From JBBROS01 sp965213855 (GTDB lineage Bacteria > Pseudomonadota > Alphaproteobacteria > Acetobacterales > Acetobacteraceae), in the NCBI GenBank assembly GCA_965213855.1, contig CBDCAA010000007.1:124001-188000 (forward strand): DNA of 64,000 bases. Direction: 5' to 3'. Below are positions 7,783 to 14,835 of the stretch, one piece after another; within the stretch, counting starts at the first letter, position 1; each line of letters opens with the position of its first letter. The translations under genes and the position numbers were made by a program. Below the pieces are notes generated by a model, which did no database searches, was not told the origin of the DNA, and saw nothing but the letters and a program-made list of their open reading frames with translations.

Positions 7783-8007
7783 ATGAAAGCCGGCATCCAT
7801 CCCGAATACCACGACATCACCGTCGTGATGACCGATGGCACGACCTATACGACCCGCAGCTGCATGGGCAAGCCCGGGGACACCATCCGGCTCGACATCG
7901 ATCCTAAGAGCCACCCGGCCTGGACCGGTGTGCAGCGCATGATGGATACGGGCGGCCAGGTGGCCAAGTTCAACAAGAAGTTCGCCGGGATCGGCGCCCG
8001 CAAGTAG
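7783..8007 (+). CDS. rpmE: 50S ribosomal protein bL31
   Basis: 74 residues. KAGIHPEYHDITVVMTDG, YTTRS, LDIDPKSHPAWTG and KFNKKFAGIG are all typical of alphaproteobacterial bL31. The zinc-binding CxxC motifs are absent, so this is the C-minus, zinc-free form; a single Cys at about residue 28 remains. The ATG at 7783 follows a GAGGTC sequence. Confidence 0.96.
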   Translation: MKAGIHPEYHDITVVMTDGTTYTTRSCMGKPGDTIRLDIDPKSHPAWTGVQRMMDTGGQVAKFNKKFAGIGARK

Positions 8008-8031
8008 CGTCGGCGACAGCGTCCGGCCCGC

Positions 8032-9195
8032 TCAGGTCGGGGCCGGGCGTGGTCCGAACCGGAGCCGCTCGAAGGCGAGGACGCCGACGCCGGCCAGCAG
8101 GCCCCAGAACGGGCCGCCGAGCCCCAGCAGCGTGACGCCGGATGCCGTGACGCAGAAGGCGGTGACCGCGGCAAACCGCTCGCGCTCGACCGCGACGCTG
8201 ACAGTCAGCGCGTTCGCCATCGGGCCCAGCAGCGCCGCGCCCGCCACCGTGCTGATCAGCAGCGGCGGCAGCCCCGCCAGCATGGCGCCGAACCCGGCGC
8301 CGAACAGGGCCAGCACGAGGTAGAGCAGGCCATAGACGACGCCGGCGGGCCAGCGCCGGGCCGGGTCCGGATGGGTTTCGGGACCCGTGCAGATGGCGGC
8401 GGTCAGCGATGCAAGGTTGATTGCGTAACCGCCGAACGGCGCCAGCACGAAGGACAGCACTCCGGTCGAGATCAAGGCGAGCCGTGCCGGCGGGACGTAG
8501 CCGGCCGCCTTCAGCACGGCTGCGCCGGGCACTTGCTGCGTCGCCATCGTCACCAGGAACAGCGGCAAGCCCAGGCCGACCACGGCGCCCCACTCGAACA
8601 CCGGCGTCGTCCAGACCGGGATTGCGAGGCCGAAATCCGGCCCCGGCATGGCGTTGCCGAGCGCCCAGGCGAGCGGCAGGCCGGCGGCGATGACCAGCAA
8701 CGGCGCCGACGCCGCATGTACGCGGCGGGCGACGAAGAAGACGGCCAGCAGCGGGACGACGAGCGCCGGGGCGGCCTGGACGGCCTGGAACAGCGCGGCG
8801 ACGAAGCGGAGCAGCAGCCCGGCCAGCATGGCGGCGCCGATCGAGGTGGGCAGCCGCTCGACCGCGTTGCCGAGCGCCGGGATCAGGCCGGCCAGGGTGA
8901 TGAGCACGCTGGAGAGGAGGAAGGCGCCGACCGCCTCGGGCATCGCCAGGCCGGGCGGGAGGGCGGCGATCAGCACTGCGCCGGCCAGGGACCAGGCCGC
9001 GACGATGGGCACGCGGGTGACGATGCTGAGCCCGATGCTGACAAGGCCGATGCCGAAGCAGAGCGCGCCGAGCCACGACCCGGCCTCCGCCGCGTCGCCG
9101 CCGAGGTTGCGTGCGGCGGCGACGATGATGGCCGACGTGCCGCCGAACCCCACCACGACCGCCACCAGCGCGGCCGCGAAGATGGAAAACCGCAT
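8032..9195 (-). CDS. BenE-family benzoate/H+ symporter-like membrane protein
   Basis: 387 residues with about 12 hydrophobic helices. Family features include the N-terminal GFGGTSAIIVAAARNLG, the LVTMATQQVPGAAVLKAAGY segment and the conserved APFGGYAINLASLTAAICTGPETHPDPARRW loop (given here as consecutive pieces APFGGYAINLASL and TAAICTGPETHPDP). BenE proteins are described as proton-driven benzoate importers, and many members have unknown substrates. The next gene on the same strand encodes a carboxymuconolactone decarboxylase-like protein, a mild hint of aromatic metabolism. It converges on rpmE with a 24-base gap. Confidence 0.88.
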   Translation of the reverse strand: MRFSIFAAALVAVVVGFGGTSAIIVAAARNLGGDAAEAGSWLGALCFGIGLVSIGLSIVTRVPIVAAWSLAGAVLIAALPPGLAMPEAVGAFLLSSVLITLAGLIPALGNAVERLPTSIGAAMLAGLLLRFVAALFQAVQAAPALVVPLLAVFFVARRVHAASAPLLVIAAGLPLAWALGNAMPGPDFGLAIPVWTTPVFEWGAVVGLGLPLFLVTMATQQVPGAAVLKAAGYVPPARLALISTGVLSFVLAPFGGYAINLASLTAAICTGPETHPDPARRWPAGVVYGLLYLVLALFGAGFGAMLAGLPPLLISTVAGAALLGPMANALTVSVAVERERFAAVTAFCVTASGVTLLGLGGPFWGLLAGVGVLAFERLRFGPRPAPT

Positions 9196-9222
9196 GGACC
9201 GTCCTACCCTGGGATGCGGCGG

Positions 9223-9636
9223 TCAGGCCGTGGCTTCGGGCGAAACCAGGCCGCGTTCGACCAGCACCGCGTTGGCGGCGCGGAACGCCTCCAGTGCGGC
9301 GGGCATGCCGCAGTAGACGGCGGCGTGCAGCAGGGCTTCCTTGATCTCTTCGACGGTGACGCCAATGTTGAGCGCGCCGCGGACATGGACCTGCAGCTCG
9401 TGCGAGGCGCGGAGTGCGGTGAGCATGCCGAGGTTCATGAGGCTGCGGGTGCGGCGGTCGAGGCCGGGGCGGGCCCAGGCGTATCCCCAGCCGATCTCGG
9501 TCGCGGCGTGCTGGGCGGCGAGCATGAAGGCGTTGGCGTTCGCCATCGAGCGGTCGACGTGCTCGGCGCCGAGCACCTCGCGCCGGACCGGTAGCCCCAG
9601 CTCGAACAGGGTGGCGGCGGTGGGGTGGTCGGTCAT
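9223..9636 (-). CDS. carboxymuconolactone decarboxylase family protein (PcaC-like)
   Basis: 137 residues, the size of 4-carboxymuconolactone decarboxylase. The conserved part is WARPGLDRRTRSLMNLGM, then GVTVEEIKEALLHAAVYCG, which carries the E-x7-H-x3-Y-x-G family motif, though the usual second Cys pair of the AhpD branch is lacking. This supports the PcaC branch of the beta-ketoadipate pathway over AhpD peroxidase activity. The start at 9636 has AAGGAGA upstream. The BenE-like gene follows 27 bases later. Confidence 0.82.
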   Translation of the reverse strand: MTDHPTAATLFELGLPVRREVLGAEHVDRSMANANAFMLAAQHAATEIGWGYAWARPGLDRRTRSLMNLGMLTALRASHELQVHVRGALNIGVTVEEIKEALLHAAVYCGMPAALEAFRAANAVLVERGLVSPEATA

Positions 9637-9701
9637 CGCATGTCTCCTTGTCGGCGCCGGGCCACCCTTCCACGCCCTGGCGCGGCGGGCTAGGTTGGGG
9701 C

Positions 9702-10658
9702 GTGGCGGTGAACCCAACCTTGGTCGTTCTGGCGGTGCTGGCGCTGGTGGTGATCCTGGCGCTCAGCCGAGGGATCCGGACGGTGCCGCAGGGGCAGGTG
9801 TGGACGATCGAGCGGTTCGGGGCGTTCACGCGGCTGCTGAACCCAGGGCTGAACTTGATGCTGCCGCTGGTCGAGCGGGTCGGGCACAAGATGAACGTGC
9901 AGGAGATCGTGCTCGACATCCCCGAGCAGGCGGTGATCACGCGCGACAACGCGGCCGTCAGCGTGGACGGGATCATGTATTACCGCGTGCTCGACCCGGC
10001 GAAGGCCGCGTATGGCGCCCAGAACCTGGTCCAGGCGCTGACCAGCATGGCAATGACCAACATCCGCAGCGTGATCGGGGCGATGGACCTGGACGGCGCA
10101 TTGTCGGGGCGGGAGGAGATCAACGCCAAGCTGCTGGTGACGCTGGACCACGCGACGGCGCCGTGGGGCGTGAAGGTGAGCCGGGTCGAGCTGCGCAAGA
10201 TCGAGCCGCCGGCAAACCTGGTGATGGCGATGAACCTGCAGATGACGGCCGAGCGGGAGCGGCGGGCGACGGTGGCGCGCGCGATGGGCGAGCGCGAAGC
10301 GGCGATCGCGAAGGCGGAGGGCGCCAAGCAGGCGACGGTGCTGCAGGCCGAGGCGCGGCTGGAGGCGGCGATGAAGGACGCCGAGGCGCGCGAGCGGCTG
10401 GCGCTGGCGGAGGCGCGGGCGACGCAGTCGGTCGCGGAGGCGTCGCAAGGGGCCGGGGCGGACGCGCTGCGATATTTCATCGCCCAGAAATACGTCGATG
10501 CAATCCGCGCGCTGGCGGCCAACCCGAACGGGCGGACGCTGGTGATCCCGATCGAGACGGCGGCGCTGGCCGGCGGCATCACCCAGGCGATCGAGGCGAT
10601 GAAACTTGGAACGGACGGGGTGGGGACGGACGGATCGGGGAAGGCCGGGTTGCGATGA
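9702..10658 (+). CDS. SPFH/stomatin-family membrane protein (paraslipin/QmcA-like)
   Basis: 318 residues. One N-terminal membrane helix (about 5-24) is followed by GIRTVPQGQVWTIERFGAF, the SPFH start, then LDIPEQAVITRDNA and VDGIMYYRV, and a long Ala/Glu coiled coil (about 190-260, EREAAIAKAEGAKQATV). These proteins form membrane scaffold rings. The partner is the NfeD-like gene immediately downstream, overlapping by four bases. The start is a GTG at 9702 or 9708. An ATG at 9648 in the same frame was rejected because it reads through a common intergenic repeat and would place residues before the membrane anchor. Confidence 0.88.
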   Translation: MAVNPTLVVLAVLALVVILALSRGIRTVPQGQVWTIERFGAFTRLLNPGLNLMLPLVERVGHKMNVQEIVLDIPEQAVITRDNAAVSVDGIMYYRVLDPAKAAYGAQNLVQALTSMAMTNIRSVIGAMDLDGALSGREEINAKLLVTLDHATAPWGVKVSRVELRKIEPPANLVMAMNLQMTAERERRATVARAMGEREAAIAKAEGAKQATVLQAEARLEAAMKDAEARERLALAEARATQSVAEASQGAGADALRYFIAQKYVDAIRALAANPNGRTLVIPIETAALAGGITQAIEAMKLGTDGVGTDGSGKAGLR

Positions 10659-11074
10659 GCGCGGCCTGGATGGTGGGCGGGCTGGTGCTGGCGGCGCTGG
10701 AGATGGTCGCACCTGGCGTGTTCCTGCTGTGGGTGGGCCTGGCGGCGATCGGCGCCGGGGCCGCGGCGGGGCTGATGGACCTCGACTGGCCCGGGCAAAT
10801 CGCGGTGTTCGTGGCGTTGGCGTTGCTGCTGGTGGCGTTCGCGGCGCTGCGGCTCGGACGGCGGCCGCCCACGACCCTGGTCAATGCGCCGGCGGCCGGG
10901 CTGGTCGGGCAGACGTGCCGGGCGGTTGCGTTCCGGGACGGCGAGGGCCGGGTCACGCTTGGCGACGGCACCTGGCCGGCCCGGATGGAGGGCGCGGCGA
11001 CGCCGGAGACGGGGCAGGCCTTGAAGGTCGTCGGCCTGGATGGAACCACGCTGCTGGTGGCAGCGAACACGTAA
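10655..11074 (+). CDS. NfeD-like membrane protein
   Basis: 139 residues. Two or three N-terminal helices (WMVGGLVLAALEMVAPGVF, GQIAVFVALALLLVAF) precede a C-terminal OB-fold with the family pattern LVGQTCRAV then GEGRVTLGDGTWPAR. It is of the short NfeD1b type without a protease domain. ATG at 10655 overlaps the SPFH stop (ATGA). Pairing with a stomatin homologue is the standard arrangement and suggests the two act as a complex. Confidence 0.88.
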   Translation: MSAAWMVGGLVLAALEMVAPGVFLLWVGLAAIGAGAAAGLMDLDWPGQIAVFVALALLLVAFAALRLGRRPPTTLVNAPAAGLVGQTCRAVAFRDGEGRVTLGDGTWPARMEGAATPETGQALKVVGLDGTTLLVAANT

Positions 11075-11093
11075 CGCACAACGGAGGACGACG

Positions 11094-11780
11094 ATGATCC
11101 AGTTCTATTACAGCCTGGCCCCCAACCCGATGAAGGTGGCGCTGTTTCTCGAGGAAAGCGGCCTGGAGTACACCGCTATCCCGGTCGATACGCGCAAGGG
11201 CGACCAGCACGCGCCGGAATTCGCCAAGCTGAACCCGAACAACAAGGTCCCTGTCATCGTCGACGGCGGGACGACGGTGTTCGATAGCAACGCGATATTG
11301 CTGTACCTGGCGCAGAAGACGGGCCAGTTCCTGCCGGCCGACCAGGGCCAACTGCTGTCGTGGATGATGTTCGTGGCCAGCGGCGTCGGGCCGTATTCCG
11401 GGCAGAGCGTGCACTTCCGGCATTTCGCGCCGGAGCCCAAGGAGTATGCCGTCCAGCGCTATGCGTTCGAGGCCAAGCGCCATTACGGCATCCTCGACGC
11501 GCATCTGGCGGACCGGGACTGGATGGTCGGGGGCGCCTACAGCGTGGTGGACATGTCCGTGTGGGGCTGGGCGCGGATGATCCCGTTCGTGCTGGGATCG
11601 GCACCGACGGACATGGCGCCGTGGGACCAGTTCCCGAACCTCAAGCGCATGTTCGACGCCGTCGACGCCCGGCCGGCCGCGACCCGGGCCAAGGCGTTGA
11701 AGGACAAGCACGCGTTCAAGGCGGAGATGGACGAGACGGCGCGCCACGCGCTGTTCCGGCACCTGGCCCCGGCGGCCTGA
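11094..11780 (+). CDS. glutathione S-transferase family protein (nu-class-like)
   Basis: 228 residues. The N-terminal thioredoxin-fold domain has SLAPNPMKVALFLEESGLEY, then LNPNNKVPVIVDGG and the glutathione-binding VFDSNAILLYLA. The helical C-terminal domain has GGAYSVVDMSVWGW, the N-capping box region. The NPNNKVP motif resembles nu-class enzymes such as YfcG/YghU that reduce disulfides or peroxides. The ATG at 11094 follows ACGGAGGACG at good distance. It sits 19 bases after the NfeD gene, but a shared role is not evident. Confidence 0.88.
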   Translation: MIQFYYSLAPNPMKVALFLEESGLEYTAIPVDTRKGDQHAPEFAKLNPNNKVPVIVDGGTTVFDSNAILLYLAQKTGQFLPADQGQLLSWMMFVASGVGPYSGQSVHFRHFAPEPKEYAVQRYAFEAKRHYGILDAHLADRDWMVGGAYSVVDMSVWGWARMIPFVLGSAPTDMAPWDQFPNLKRMFDAVDARPAATRAKALKDKHAFKAEMDETARHALFRHLAPAA

Positions 11781-11793
11781 CGGGACGTAAGGT

Positions 11794-11817
11794 CCGGCGC
11801 CTCGGCGGGGGCGCCGG
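11794..11817. terminator. hairpin between converging GST and ABC exporter genes
   Basis: An 8-base perfect GC stem (CCGGCGCC with its complement GGCGCCGG) encloses an 8-base loop. It lies 14 bases after one stop and 4 bases from the other, so it could serve both strands. No T-run is present on either side. Confidence 0.45.
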
Positions 11818-11820
11818 GCG

Positions 11821-13575
11821 TCAGGCCGTGGCGAATTGCAGGCTGGCCAGGCGGGCATAGAGGCCGCCGGCCTGGACCAGGGCGTCGTGCGTCCCCTCCG
11901 CGACCGCCCGGCCCTGGTCCATGACCACGATCCGGTCGGCTCGCCGCACCGTCGCCAGGCGGTGCGCGATGACGATGGTGGTGCGGCCGGCCGAGAGCCG
12001 GGCCAGCGCCGCCTGCACGGCGGTCTCGCTTTCGGCATCCAGCGCGCTCGTCGCTTCGTCCAGCAGCAGCAGCGGGGCGTCGCGCAGGATGGCGCGGGCG
12101 ATCGCGACCCGCTGGCGCTGGCCGCCCGACAGGCGCAGGCCGCGCTCGCCGAGGAAGGTGGCGAAGCCTTGTGGCAGATCCTCGAGGAAACCGGCCGAGG
12201 CGGCGTGGGCGGCGGCGATGACATCGGCGTCGCTGGCGCCGGGTCGGCCGTAGCGGATGTTGTCCCAGACGTCGGCGCCGAAGATCACGGGGTCCTGGCT
12301 GACGAGCGCGATCCGGCGACGGACGGCGTCGGGGTCGGCCTCGCGAAGGTCGGTGCCGTCGAGGGCGACGCGGCCGGACGCCGGGTCGTAGAAACGGAGC
12401 AGGAGCTGGAACACGGTGCTCTTGCCGGCGCCGCTGGGGCCGACGAGGGCGACGGTCTCGCCGGGTTCGACGCGCAGAGTGAGATCCTCGAGTGCGGCCG
12501 TGCCGGGACGGGAGGGGTAGTGGAAGCGGATGCCCTCGAATGCCACGCGCGAGCCGGCGGCGTCGGGGCGGCGCAGCGGCATGGGCCGGGCCGGGGCTTG
12601 GACGGTCGGGACCTCGTCGAGCAGTTCGGCGATACGGGAGGCCGACCCGGCGGCCCGCTGCACCTCGCCCCACAGTTCGCTGACGGACGCGACCGAGGTG
12701 GCGACGAGCACGGCGTAGAACACGAAGGATGAGAGCGCGCCGCCCGACAGCCGGCCGTGCACGACCTCGAGCCCGCCGACCCAGAGGCTGAACGTGATGG
12801 CGCCGAAGCCGAGCAGGATGACGGACATGATCAGCCCGGACCGGACCTTCACCCGGCGCAGCGCGGCGCCGACCGCATCCTCGAGCCGCGTGCCGAAGCG
12901 CTCGCGGTCCACGGCCTCGTGGGTGTAGGCCTGGACAGTACGGAGCGCGTTCACCGTCTCCTCGGCGTAGGCGCCCAGGTCCGCGACGCGGTCCTGCGCG
13001 CCGCGTGCCAGGGAGCGTTCGCGCCGGCCGAACAGCACCAGCGGCAGCACCACCAGCGGCACGACGGCCAGCACGATGAGCGCGAGCTTCGGGCTGGTGA
13101 CGACTAGCATCGTCATGGCGCCGACCACCATGAGCGCGCTGCGGAGCCAGACGGAGACGGCCGAGCCGATCAGGGTCTGCAGCAGGGTCGTGTCCGTGGT
13201 GAGACGGGTCAGGATGTCGCCGGTGCGGAGCGTCTCGAACGTGGCGGGACCGAGGGTGAGGACCCGGTCGAACACGGCACGCCGCATGTCGGCCGCGACG
13301 CGCTCGCCAAGCCAGGACACGAGGTAGTAGCGCGCACCGGTGGTGAGGCCGAGGCCGGCGACGGTCGCGGCCATGACCAGCGCGGCCTGGTTCAGGCGGC
13401 CGGCGTCGCCCGCCGCAAAGCCGGAATCGATGAGGTGGCGGACCCCCTGCCCCAACCCCAAGACCAGCCCGGCCGCGAGCAGCAGCACGACGGACGCGGC
13501 CGCGACCCGGGCCCGGTAGGGCCGGAGATACGGGAGAATGAGGCGGAGCGCGGTCAGGCTGGGGCGTTGGGTCAT
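11821..13575 (-). CDS. ABC exporter, fused membrane and ATPase domains (MsbA-related)
   Basis: 584 residues of the half-size ABC exporter type. Six membrane helices span about 20-320. The nucleotide domain has Walker A GPSGAGKST, a Q-loop at VSQDPVIF, signature LSGGQRQR, Walker B LLLLDEATSALD and H-loop IAHRLAT. It resembles the MsbA-related lipid/drug exporters; the substrate cannot be told. ATG start at 13575. The 100-base gap to prfB contains a dispersed-repeat-like palindrome. Confidence 0.92.
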   Translation of the reverse strand: MTQRPSLTALRLILPYLRPYRARVAAASVVLLLAAGLVLGLGQGVRHLIDSGFAAGDAGRLNQAALVMAATVAGLGLTTGARYYLVSWLGERVAADMRRAVFDRVLTLGPATFETLRTGDILTRLTTDTTLLQTLIGSAVSVWLRSALMVVGAMTMLVVTSPKLALIVLAVVPLVVLPLVLFGRRERSLARGAQDRVADLGAYAEETVNALRTVQAYTHEAVDRERFGTRLEDAVGAALRRVKVRSGLIMSVILLGFGAITFSLWVGGLEVVHGRLSGGALSSFVFYAVLVATSVASVSELWGEVQRAAGSASRIAELLDEVPTVQAPARPMPLRRPDAAGSRVAFEGIRFHYPSRPGTAALEDLTLRVEPGETVALVGPSGAGKSTVFQLLLRFYDPASGRVALDGTDLREADPDAVRRRIALVSQDPVIFGADVWDNIRYGRPGASDADVIAAAHAASAGFLEDLPQGFATFLGERGLRLSGGQRQRVAIARAILRDAPLLLLDEATSALDAESETAVQAALARLSAGRTTIVIAHRLATVRRADRIVVMDQGRAVAEGTHDALVQAGGLYARLASLQFATA

Positions 13576-13635
13576 GCGGGGGCTCTTTGCTCGCTGTCCC
13601 TTGTTGGTTCCTCGACGGCACGGTCGGTACGGGTT

Positions 13636-13676
13636 CCAGGGCCCTCACCCAACCCACTCCCGGGGGGAGAGGGCTT
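13636..13676. repeat. CCCTCACCC/GGGGAGAGGG-type interspersed repeat
   Basis: The spacer between prfB and the ABC exporter holds ccctcacccaacccactc then ccggggggagaggg, the pattern of short palindromic repeats scattered in many proteobacterial genomes. Its outer arms (CCCTC/GAGGG) can pair. It ends right at the prfB stop codon. Confidence 0.5.
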
Positions 13677-14807
13677 TATTGGGCGTTGGCGCTGGCCTCG
13701 CTCCGCGTGGCGCCGACGCGGGCGGCGAGGGCTGCGGCCATGAACTCGTCGAGTTCGCCGTCGAGCACGGCGTCGGGGTTGCTCTTCTCGACGCCGGTCC
13801 GCAGGTCCTTGACCATCTGGTAGGGGGCAAGCACGTAGCTGCGGATCTGGTGGCCCCAGCCGATGTCGGTCTTGGCGGCTTCCTGGGCGCTGGCGGCGAC
13901 TTCGCGGCGTTGGAGTTCGGCTTCGTAGAGGCGGGCCTTGAGCATGGTCATGGCGGTGGCGCGGTTGCGGTGCTGGCTGCGGTCGGTCTGGCAGGCGACG
14001 ATGATGCCGGTCGGCACGTGGGTGATGCGGATGGCGCTTTCGGTCTTGTTCACGTGCTGGCCGCCGGCGCCGCTGGCCCGGAACGTGTCGACCTTGAGGT
14101 CGGCGTCGTTGACCTCGATCTCGATGGTGTCGTCGACGACCGGGTAGACCCAGACGCTGGCGAAGCTCGTTTGGCGGCGGGCGGCGGAGTCGAAGGGGCT
14201 GATGCGGACCAGGCGGTGGACGCCGGCCTCGGTCTTGAGCCAGCCGTAGGCGTTGGGGCCGGTGACCTGGAGGGTGGCGGACTTGATGCCGGCCTGCTCG
14301 CCGTCGCTTTGTTCAAGGAGTTGGACCTTGTAGCCGTGCTTCTCGGCCCAGCGGTTATACATGCGGGACAGCATCTCGGCCCAGTCCTGCGCCTCGGTGC
14401 CGCCGGCGCCGGAATTCACTTCCAGGAAGGCGTCGCGCCCGTCCGCCTCGCCCGACAGCAGGCTTTCGATCTCAAGCCGCTTGGCCTCGACCAGGCTGGC
14501 CTTCAGCGACGCGATACCGTCGGCCACCATCGACGCGTCGCCCTCGGCGTCAGCCATGGCGATCAGCTCGACCGCGTCGGCCGCTTCGGACTCGAGCTTC
14601 TTGAGGCCGTCGATCCCGGCAGACAGCCGGCCGCGCTCGCGCATGACCTCCTGGGCGGCGGCGGCGTCGTTCCACAGCGCCGGGTCCTCGACGCGGGCGT
14701 TCAGCTCCTCCAGGCGGGCGGAGGCGACATCCCAGTCAAAGATGCCTCCTCAGCAACGCGAAGGTCTGCCTGAGCTGGGTGTTGAGGGCTTCGGATTCGG
14801 TGGACAT
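13676..14807 (-). CDS. prfB: peptide chain release factor 2, made by programmed +1 frameshift
   Basis: RF2 recognises UGA and UAA. The start at 14807 opens a 23-codon leader ending in LLRRHL followed by an in-frame TGA (14738-14736). A +1 shift at CTT-T-GAC continues as DWDVASARLEELNARVEDP and gives a 376-residue protein. Downstream are the SPF-type region (GVHRLVRISPFDS) and the catalytic GGQ loop (SGAGGQHVNKTES). The frameshift site has an internal AGGAGG three bases before the CTT codon, as in known prfB genes. The downstream piece alone begins at an internal ATG (14644) that lacks the N-terminal domain start and is not the true start. Confidence 0.96.
14734..14749 (-). promoter_or_regulatory. 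prfB programmed frameshift site
   Basis: On the minus strand the order is AGGAGG, CAT, CTT, TGA, C. The Shine-Dalgarno-like element is at the same spacing from CTTTGAC as in Escherichia coli (AGGGGG-TAT-CTT-TGA-C). When RF2 is scarce the ribosome pauses at UGA and slips from CTT to TTT, which self-regulates RF2 level. The mechanism is established knowledge; the elements are read directly. Confidence 0.93.
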
Positions 14808-14835
14808 GGTGGGCTCTAGATAGGCGGCGGGCGCG

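Noticed and set aside
9648..9701. Upstream ATG for the SPFH gene giving an 18-residue longer protein
   Set aside because: The added part (STPWRGGLGWG) is typical of a translated intergenic repeat, and it overlaps the ribosome binding site of the divergent gene.
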